In this document: in pieces, positions 58,056-64,000 of the stretch
Layout of the letters: each line of letters begins with the position of its first letter
Numbering within the stretch: position 1 is the stretch's first letter
Source of the DNA: Sphingomonas corticis
GTDB lineage: Bacteria; Pseudomonadota; Alphaproteobacteria; Sphingomonadales; Sphingomonadaceae
DNA length: 64,000 nucleotides
Assembly: GCF_012035195.1 (NCBI RefSeq)
Contig: NZ_JAAVJH010000006.1
Location: 124,001 to 188,000, forward strand
Reading direction: 5' to 3'
Translations under genes and position numbers: made by a program
Notes under the pieces: generated by a model
Databases searched by the model: none
What the model saw: only the letters and a program-made list of their open reading frames with translations
Told to the model about the DNA's origin: nothing

Positions 58056-59307
58056 TAGGAACGTCTCCAAAACGGGGCGCTCGCGCAAAATCCGCCTTGG
58101 CGAAGGGGCGATCGCGGAAGAGATAGGCATAATAGAAGGTGCGGAGCCGCCGGTGGAACGCGCGGATGCGATCCTGATAGGCCAGCTGCGCGGCGAAGTC
58201 GGTCCGCGCCAAACGAGTGAGGAGGGCCTGGACGCCGACAGAGGGCAGCACCCAGCCAAGCGCCCGGCCGGCGGCGTCGCGCTGCTCCAGCCCCGCCCGG
58301 TAGGTGCGGACGCGACCGGCGACGCTCTCGTCGCCGTTCTGGTGGAAGGCGAGATACCATTTGTAGTGGAAGGCAGGGCCAAGCGGCGCCGAGTCCGCCC
58401 ATTCCGGATGGCGCGCGTAGAAGCGCCGCATCGTCTCTTCGCGCGGGATGTCCCAGGCGCGGTTCACCGCCTCGCGCTGCGCCATCGCGATCTCGGCGCC
58501 CTGGTTCACGGGCAGCGCGGCGTTGACGGCCACATTGGCAAGGGTGGGCACGATCAACACCAGCACCAGCCACGTCGCCGCGAGGCTTGCGGCATTGGCC
58601 ACCGAACTCCATCGCAACCTCCCGATCAGCGCGGCGACCGCGATCCAGAAAAGCAGGTAGGCCATGACGACGAGCAGCACGGCCAGGATCGTGCCCCATG
58701 CAACGCCCTCGACGACCGCCGCCACCGTAAATGGCAACGCCAACGCGGCGAAGAGCAGTGCGAGCCTGAGCCCGGTGCGCCGGCGCCATAGCGCGAGCGC
58801 CCCCGGCAGCGCATCGAGCATCCGCCCGCGTCCAGCCTCGCGCTCGCCCGAGCGCAGGTCGTGGAACAGCGCGATGACGAACAGCGGCGCCAGGAACACC
58901 AGCACGAAGGCGAAGTCGAAGCGGCCCGGCAGTGCAAGTTCCGGATTGAAGGTGTCGCCGTCCCAGATCTGCGCCTCAAGCCCCAGCGCGCGGATACGCA
59001 GGATGTAAGGCGACACGTCGCGCATCCCCAGCGCCGCGAAGGCGAGCGGAGCGGGGGCGTCCCATGTCGGATGGAAGCTGTAATAGGCTGCGCTGCCCGC
59101 GTCCTTCTTCGCGTCGATCCAGGCGGCGACCGCGCCGATGTCTTCGGCCTGGGCGGCCGGAATGGCCGCGATGGCGGCACGCTGGCGTGCGACCTCCGCC
59201 ATGCCGGCGGCGAGCGCGGCGACGGTGAGGCAGGTCAGCAGCGCCAGCGCGAAGACCGTCAGCCGCTGCCGCGCTAGGAGGCGAAGTTCATGGCGCAGCA
59301 GGTTCAC
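58048..59307 (-). CDS. DUF3526 ABC-2-type permease (second)
   Basis: 419 residues. One N-terminal helix (LTVFALALLTCLTVAALAAG), a large extracytoplasmic region (about 45-130), then about five helices from FAFVLVFLAPLFVIALFHDL onward. LRSGEREAGRGRMLDALPG is the family block after helix 2. A second extracytoplasmic part follows with HYKWYLAFHQNGDESVAGRV. Start GTG 59307 overlaps the preceding permease stop by 4 bases. With its sister and the ATPase it should form one exporter or importer of unknown substrate. Confidence 0.8.
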   Translation of the reverse strand: MNLLRHELRLLARQRLTVFALALLTCLTVAALAAGMAEVARQRAAIAAIPAAQAEDIGAVAAWIDAKKDAGSAAYYSFHPTWDAPAPLAFAALGMRDVSPYILRIRALGLEAQIWDGDTFNPELALPGRFDFAFVLVFLAPLFVIALFHDLRSGEREAGRGRMLDALPGALALWRRRTGLRLALLFAALALPFTVAAVVEGVAWGTILAVLLVVMAYLLFWIAVAALIGRLRWSSVANAASLAATWLVLVLIVPTLANVAVNAALPVNQGAEIAMAQREAVNRAWDIPREETMRRFYARHPEWADSAPLGPAFHYKWYLAFHQNGDESVAGRVRTYRAGLEQRDAAGRALGWVLPSVGVQALLTRLARTDFAAQLAYQDRIRAFHRRLRTFYYAYLFRDRPFAKADFARAPRFGDVPNG

Positions 59308-60743
59308 CGGCGCTCTCCCAGGCGGCGGGTGGCAAGCGCCAGCAGGACCAGCACGCCGCCCAGCCAGCCGACGACCATGGCGAGACCCGGCAGGGCGCCG
59401 CGCGCGAGATCGGTGCCGCTCGCGCGATCGAAGGAGAAGTCCGGCATGGCGGACCAGTTGGTCGCCGACACGCGCTTGCGTCGATCGGCCCCCACGTCCT
59501 CGGCGGTGTCGTCCGCGTAGCTTACGTCCTCCGCCTGCATCCGGTTCAATCGCTGTACCAGGGCGTAGCGGTACGCTTCCGCCTGATCGAGGAAGCGGCG
59601 GTGGCCGGCGAAGTCGGTCCCCGCGGCGGCCATCGACAATGCGCGCAAGGCGATGGTGGGGCTGAGGACGCCGGCCGCGTCGACCAGCGCGATCTGCCGG
59701 TCCTGCGCGGCGTAGCTCTCGCCGGTGTAGCGCGCGAACAGCGAGGAGGTCAGCCGCTCGCCTTCCATGCCGACCACGCCCTTGTAGTTGACCGGCAGGT
59801 CCTCGACCCGCGTGACGCCGTAGCGATCGAGCACGGACTGCTTGAACGCGGCGAAGTGCGGATCGGCGGGATTGTGGCTGTCACCGATCCGCCGAAGGTC
59901 GCGCGCGATGGCGACGTCCGTCTGGAGGCGATTCCGCAGGGGCACTGCGGCGCTTGCCATGTCTGGCACGACGCGGGGGAGCAGCACCGCGGTGACCGCC
60001 CAGAGCGCCACCAGGGCGAGCAGCGCGTCGCGGCTGCGGCGCACCGTGGCGGAGACGAGCAGGATGACGGCGGTCCACAAGGCGAGATAGGTGAGATAGC
60101 CGATGGCGGTGACGAGCATCGGCAGCGCCAGCGCGCCGGGTTGTCCCGCCATTGCCACGAAGGCGATCAAAGCGGGTAGCGCGGCGACCAGCGCCACCGC
60201 CCCGAGCGCGAGGAGCTTGCCACCGACCAGCGAGCGCCGCGAGACACCCTGAAGCATCAACAGTCGCAGCGTGCCGCGCTCGCGCTCTCGCGCCAATGCG
60301 CCGTAGCCGAGGAAGATGAGCAGCAGCGGCGCGACGATCTGCAGCACGAAGGCGGGCGTGAGCTGGCCGAAGCGAACGAGCAGCGAGCTTTGCCGCACGT
60401 CGCCGAAGTTGGCGCTGTTCTGCCGGTGGCCCTCGAGGAACATCGAATTGCCGGTGAAGGCGTCGACGCCGGGATCGAAGGCGGCGAGCGGGCCGAGAGG
60501 CCGGAAGATGAAGGTGCCGTAATGCACCACGCGGTGCGGGTGGCGATCGGGCTGCGCCTCGAACGCGCGATCGGCACCCTGCTGGTAGCGCATGCGCAGG
60601 TCGGCGATGCCGCGCTGATGCGCCCAGCTGGTCGCCACCGCCACCAGGGTGAGCAGCACCAGCAGCGTCGTCGCGATCACCGCGACGCGGTTGCGACGAA
60701 GCAGCCGCAGCTCGTCGCGCGCGATCAGCGTCGCCGCGCTCAT
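59304..60743 (-). CDS. DUF3526 ABC-2-type permease (first)
   Basis: 479 residues with the same plan as its downstream paralogue: helix AVIATTLLVLLTLVAVATSW, long outer loop with NSMFLEGHRQNSANFGDVRQ, then five helices starting PAFVLQIVAPLLLIFLGYGA, with the cytosolic block RERERGTLRLLMLQGVSRRS. LTSSLFARYTGESYAAQDRQ lies in the second outer part. DUF3526 proteins are ABC-2 relatives often found near TonB receptors. ATG 60743 overlaps the ATPase stop (ATGA at 60740-60743). Confidence 0.82.
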   Translation of the reverse strand: MSAATLIARDELRLLRRNRVAVIATTLLVLLTLVAVATSWAHQRGIADLRMRYQQGADRAFEAQPDRHPHRVVHYGTFIFRPLGPLAAFDPGVDAFTGNSMFLEGHRQNSANFGDVRQSSLLVRFGQLTPAFVLQIVAPLLLIFLGYGALARERERGTLRLLMLQGVSRRSLVGGKLLALGAVALVAALPALIAFVAMAGQPGALALPMLVTAIGYLTYLALWTAVILLVSATVRRSRDALLALVALWAVTAVLLPRVVPDMASAAVPLRNRLQTDVAIARDLRRIGDSHNPADPHFAAFKQSVLDRYGVTRVEDLPVNYKGVVGMEGERLTSSLFARYTGESYAAQDRQIALVDAAGVLSPTIALRALSMAAAGTDFAGHRRFLDQAEAYRYALVQRLNRMQAEDVSYADDTAEDVGADRRKRVSATNWSAMPDFSFDRASGTDLARGALPGLAMVVGWLGGVLVLLALATRRLGERR

Positions 60744-61477
60744 GCCGCGCGCCTGTCGTCGCCGACCTGGAAGCGCGCGTGGAGCGCACGCAGGTCGAAG
60801 CGGTCGGGACCGTTCGCCACGACCTCGTCGGTCAGGCGGCCGCCATCGAGGAAGCCGATCCGGTCGGCGACGTCCGCGGCCGACAGCAGATCGTGGGTGA
60901 CCATCAGCACCGCGGTGCCGCGGGTCCGCACCTGCGCGAGCAGTGCGTTGAAGTCGGCGGTGGCGCGCGGGTCGAGGCCCGAGGTCGGCTCGTCCAGAAG
61001 CAGGACCGGCACTTCGCGCAACAGCGCCACCGCGATCGCCACCTTCTGCCGCATCCCCTTGGAAAAGCCGCCGAGCCGCTGGTCCCACGCGCGCTCCTGA
61101 AGCCCCGCCGCGGTGAGGGCTTCGGTAATCGCGGCGCGATCCTGAGGCTGTCCGGACAAGGCGAGGAGATAGTCGGCATTCTCCACCGCAGTCAGATGCT
61201 CGTAGAGCGCGACATTCTCCGGCAGGTACGCGATCCTGCGGCGAACGCCGTCCGGATCCGCGGCCGGATCGATGCCGCACACCGCGACCTCGCCGCCTTC
61301 TGCCCTGGCAAAGCCGAGCAGCACCGACAGTGTCGTCGACTTGCCCGCGCCGTTGCCGCCGAGCAGCGCGGTGACGCTGCCGGCCGCGATCGAGAGCGAG
61401 AGACCGTCGAGGACGCGGTGATCGCCATAGGCGAGCGTCACGTCACGAAGGTGTATAGGTGCGTGCTGTCCAGTCAT
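60740..61477 (-). CDS. ABC transporter ATP-binding protein
   Basis: 245 residues. Walker A LLGGNGAGKSTTLSVLLGFA, Q-loop YLPENVALYEHL, signature LGGFSKGMRQKVAIA, Walker B VPVLLLDEPTSGLDPRATAD and switch His in MVTHDLLSAADVADR are all intact. The sequence resembles NosF/CcmA-type ATPases that pair with ABC-2 permeases. ATG 61477 opens the operon ATPase, permease, permease, methyltransferase, each junction overlapping by 4-8 bases. It is divergent from the TonB receptor at 61577. Confidence 0.92.
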   Translation of the reverse strand: MTGQHAPIHLRDVTLAYGDHRVLDGLSLSIAAGSVTALLGGNGAGKSTTLSVLLGFARAEGGEVAVCGIDPAADPDGVRRRIAYLPENVALYEHLTAVENADYLLALSGQPQDRAAITEALTAAGLQERAWDQRLGGFSKGMRQKVAIAVALLREVPVLLLDEPTSGLDPRATADFNALLAQVRTRGTAVLMVTHDLLSAADVADRIGFLDGGRLTDEVVANGPDRFDLRALHARFQVGDDRRAA

Positions 61478-61497
61478 GCGGCTCCCCTTGCCAACAA

Positions 61498-61523
61498 CCA
61501 TGTGACGATGCAACATCACATGG
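61498..61523. promoter_or_regulatory. Inverted repeat in the ABC operon/TonB receptor divergent region
   Basis: CCATGTGA-N10-TCACATGG is an exact 8+8 bp inverted repeat, half-sites two-thirds of the way along one 99-base divergent region. The TGTGA/TCACA cores look like CRP half-sites but are 10 rather than 6 bases apart, so a different dimeric regulator is more likely. It would be placed to control both the ABC operon and the receptor. Confidence 0.5.
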
Positions 61524-61576
61524 ATAGCCAATCGTGACAGTTCGCGGTCGGATTGCCGCATCGACAGGGGGTTAAT

Positions 61577-64000
61577 TTGATACGGACGGATCAGCGGCTC
61601 GCCGCGACCGCGATGCTCACGATGCTCGCGGCGCTCGCCGGATCGCCGGCTGGCGCGCAGGCGGCGCCGGCCGAGACGAACACAGCCGAGCCGATCGAGA
61701 CCGAGCAGGGTGAGATCATCGTCACCGGAAACCGCTTCGGCGGGCGTACCGCGACCGACTCTCCGACGCCGGTCGACGCGATCACGCGCGACCAGTTGCA
61801 GCAGAGCGGCCGGGTCGACCTGATCCAGCAGCTGAAGGTCGAGGTGCCCAGCTTCAACACGCCGCGTCCGCTGGGGTCGGGCGTCGGCGATTATCTCCAG
61901 CCGCCGTCGCTACGCGGGCTCGGGCCGGGCGAGGTGCTGGTGCTGGTGAACGGCAAGCGGCGCCACACCTCCTCCGACCTCAATGCCTCGAACGGCATCG
62001 GCCGCGGCGACGTGTCGGTTGACTTCAACGCCATCCCCTCCTTCGCGCTCGAACGGGCGGAGGTGCTGCGCGACGGCGCCTCGGCGCAATATGGGTCAGA
62101 CGCGATATCGGGCGTCATCAACCTCCTGCTCGACCGCTCGATCGGCACGCGCGCGCAGGTGACCGGCGGCATCACCACGGCAGGGGACGGCGCCTATGGA
62201 GAAGCCAGCGTCTCGTCGGGCGTGCGGGTCGGCGCGGACGGGGCGTTCCGCGTCACGGTTTCGCTCCAGAAAGGCGAGGGCACCAATCGCTCGCGGCCCG
62301 ATACGCGGCAGCAGTATTTCGGCACCAACGCCGCCGGGCGCCCGGTCGCGATCTCGGGCAATTACGGTTCGGGCACGGGGCTGACGCCCGCGAACGGCAC
62401 GCTCGATCCGCGCGAGGCGACGATCGATCGCAACGTCTTCCGCTTCGGTGACCAGCCGAGCGTCAACAAACAGGTGTTCGCCAACTTTGTCGCTCCCGCC
62501 TCAGAGGATGTCGAGGTATACGCCTTCGGCGGCTACAGCCGGCTCGACGGCGATATCGAGTATTTTTTCCGCCGGGCCGGGCAGAACGAGACGCTGCGCG
62601 CCTTCTATCCCGACGGCTATCGGCCGGTGCTCGACTCGCGGCTGGAGAACTTCTCGATCGCGACGGGCCTTCGCGGGACCGACCTCGCAGGGTTCGGCTG
62701 GGACGTGTCGAGTGTCTACGGCGTCAGCACGCAGGACCTCTATTACGACAACAGCGTCAACGTGACGCTGGGCGCGGCCTCGCCGCGGCGCTTCTACCGG
62801 CTGGGCTCCGATTTCTATCAGTGGACCAGCAACCTCGACCTCACCCGCGCTATCCCGATCGGTGACGGCGCACCCCTCAACGTCGCCCTCGGTGCCGAAT
62901 ATCGCGAGGAGACCTATCGCTTGTTCTCCGGCGACATCGACGGGTTCCGCGACGGCGGCGTCCGCATCGTCGACGGGCCGGCGGCGGGCAGTGTCGGGCC
63001 GATCGGCGCCCAGCCAGGACCGAGCGCCGGACCGGACGACCGGGCGAGCGTCTCCCGCCGTAGCTGGGCCGTCTACGCCGAGGTGGAGCGGACCTTCCTC
63101 GACCGCCTGCTGCTCCAGGGCGCCGTGCGGCACGAGAACTATTCGGACTTCGGCACGACGACCAACTACAAGGTCGCCGGGCGCCTGGGCCTGTTCGGCG
63201 GTCTTGCGCTTCGTGGTTCCTACAACACCGCCTTCCGCGCGCCGGCCCTGGCGCAGCAGGGCTACAACGCCTCCAACACGCTGATCCTCAACGGTACGCA
63301 GGCGATCGTCCGTGTCGCGGCGGTAGACAGTGCGGCCGCCCGACTGGTGGGCGCCACCGACCTTCGGCCGGAACGGTCGGACAATTACTCCGCCGGGCTG
63401 GTGGTCGAAGGCGGCGGCGTGACCGCGACGCTCGATGCCTATCGGATCAGGCTGCGCGACCGCATCGCCATCTCGTCCACGTTCCAGGACGCGCGGTTGA
63501 CCGCCTTTCTCGCCAGCCGCGGGGCAGGCAATTTCAGCGCGATCTCCTACATCACCAATGCGGTCGACACCGACACCAAGGGCGTCGACCTCGTCGTCAA
63601 CGCGCGTCACCGGTTTGACGACGGCAGCCTGTTCACCGGCACGCTGGCCGGGAATTACACGAAGACCGCGTTCGATCGCATCGCGGGCACGCCAGCGCCG
63701 CTCGCCGCGCTGGGCATCAGCACGCCGCTGTTCGACCTGACGCAGCAGCTGCGATTCTCCGACAGCCTGCCGCGGACCAAGGCGACGCTGGACCTCAACT
63801 ACACGCGCGGGCGGGTGACGCTGTCGGTGACGAACACGCGCTACGGCGAGGTGTCGACGGTGGCGCTGACGAATGTAACCGTGGCGCGCGCCGACGTGCT
63901 GACGCCGGGCTACGACACGCGGCGGGTCGCGGCGGCCAACCCGGCCAATGTCGACATCGTCCAGCAGTTCGGCGCCAAGGTGCTGACGGACGTCGAATTG
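61577..64000 (+). CDS. TonB-dependent outer-membrane receptor (3'-truncated by window)
   Basis: 808 codons are present, still open at the window edge. Start TTG 61577 is preferred: AGGGGG lies 6 bases upstream and it gives a full signal peptide (IRTDQRLAATAMLTMLAALA then GSPAGAQA); ATG 61613 is in frame. The TonB-box/plug start is EIIVTGNRFGGRTATDSPTP, the plug shows PSLRGLGPGEVLVLVNGKRR and VEVLRDGASAQYGSDAISG-like wording (EVLRDGASAQYGSDAISGVI), and barrel strands follow (AYRIRLRDRIAISS, LDLNYTRGRVTLSV). A large receptor of the type that takes up organic chelates or oligomers. Substrate not evident. Confidence 0.9.
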   Translation, partial: MIRTDQRLAATAMLTMLAALAGSPAGAQAAPAETNTAEPIETEQGEIIVTGNRFGGRTATDSPTPVDAITRDQLQQSGRVDLIQQLKVEVPSFNTPRPLGSGVGDYLQPPSLRGLGPGEVLVLVNGKRRHTSSDLNASNGIGRGDVSVDFNAIPSFALERAEVLRDGASAQYGSDAISGVINLLLDRSIGTRAQVTGGITTAGDGAYGEASVSSGVRVGADGAFRVTVSLQKGEGTNRSRPDTRQQYFGTNAAGRPVAISGNYGSGTGLTPANGTLDPREATIDRNVFRFGDQPSVNKQVFANFVAPASEDVEVYAFGGYSRLDGDIEYFFRRAGQNETLRAFYPDGYRPVLDSRLENFSIATGLRGTDLAGFGWDVSSVYGVSTQDLYYDNSVNVTLGAASPRRFYRLGSDFYQWTSNLDLTRAIPIGDGAPLNVALGAEYREETYRLFSGDIDGFRDGGVRIVDGPAAGSVGPIGAQPGPSAGPDDRASVSRRSWAVYAEVERTFLDRLLLQGAVRHENYSDFGTTTNYKVAGRLGLFGGLALRGSYNTAFRAPALAQQGYNASNTLILNGTQAIVRVAAVDSAAARLVGATDLRPERSDNYSAGLVVEGGGVTATLDAYRIRLRDRIAISSTFQDARLTAFLASRGAGNFSAISYITNAVDTDTKGVDLVVNARHRFDDGSLFTGTLAGNYTKTAFDRIAGTPAPLAALGISTPLFDLTQQLRFSDSLPRTKATLDLNYTRGRVTLSVTNTRYGEVSTVALTNVTVARADVLTPGYDTRRVAAANPANVDIVQQFGAKVLTDVEL

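Noticed and set aside
61498..61523. CRP site in the divergent region
   Set aside because: TGTGA and TCACA cores are present but 10 bases apart instead of 6, which CRP does not accept well.

Overview
The window is a chromosomal stretch of a high-GC alphaproteobacterium, most likely a Sphingomonas-type sphingomonad. This rests on very strong G/C at third codon positions, a CIRCE-controlled groESL operon, a three-gene alphaproteobacterial pnt transhydrogenase, an aa3-oxidase subunit IV micro-gene, XrtA/PEP-CTERM regulators (PrsK/PrsR/PrsT), TPR-sulfotransferases, several TonB-dependent receptors, and short extragenic repeats of types common in sphingomonads. No phage, complete insertion sequence, CRISPR array or rRNA operon was seen. 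There is one tRNA, tRNA-Val(TAC).

Layout. 1-3.7 kb: end of folP, a bestrophin-like channel, a Cds1-like PLP enzyme, and a convergent NtrC-type response regulator whose sigma-54 contact loop is altered (GAFPGA). 3.9-8.5 kb: subunit IV gene, then pntAA, a hicAB toxin-antitoxin pair wedged into the operon, pntAB, a small inverted-repeat element, pntB, and a winged-helix protein coupled to pntB. 8.5-15.5 kb: tRNA-Val, DUF6456 protein, LysE exporter, DapF, a second kind of inverted-repeat element, a 47-residue membrane protein, a GNAT acetyltransferase, SppA and a MATE exporter. 15.5-18.8 kb: groES-groEL with CIRCE, a Uma2-family protein and a DUF3429 membrane protein.

18.8-26.9 kb is an exopolysaccharide/PEP-CTERM module: manC, then divergently an EpsB-type sugar transferase, prsK, prsR and prsT with overlapping or tightly spaced genes. 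No exosortase gene is in view. 27-35.2 kb carries a DUF815 ATPase, chorismate mutase, polyprenyl diphosphate synthase, a lipase, a beta-helix protein/GH16 pair, an aldehyde dehydrogenase and a nucleosidase.

35.2-48.3 kb is more accessory in character: a TonB receptor, a TPR-sulfotransferase, an APC permease, a CrtI-like FAD enzyme, a Rieske oxygenase and a TetR regulator. Next come a broken M19 dipeptidase fused out of frame to an RTX protein lacking its start, a stretch of coding-like debris, an HSL-family esterase and a YkgJ-type protein. 48.7-57 kb holds an HWE histidine kinase and a scattered arabinoxylan-type carbohydrate set (DUF1080, GH51, aldo/keto reductase, esterase, GH43), with a LacI-type operator before the GH43-esterase pair. 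57.2-64 kb holds a methyltransferase, two DUF3526 ABC permeases and their ATPase. This operon runs divergently from a TonB receptor that leaves the window, across an 8+8 bp inverted repeat; it is the best candidate here for an uncharacterised transport system.

All functional calls are from reading motifs and family resemblance by eye; no database search was possible.
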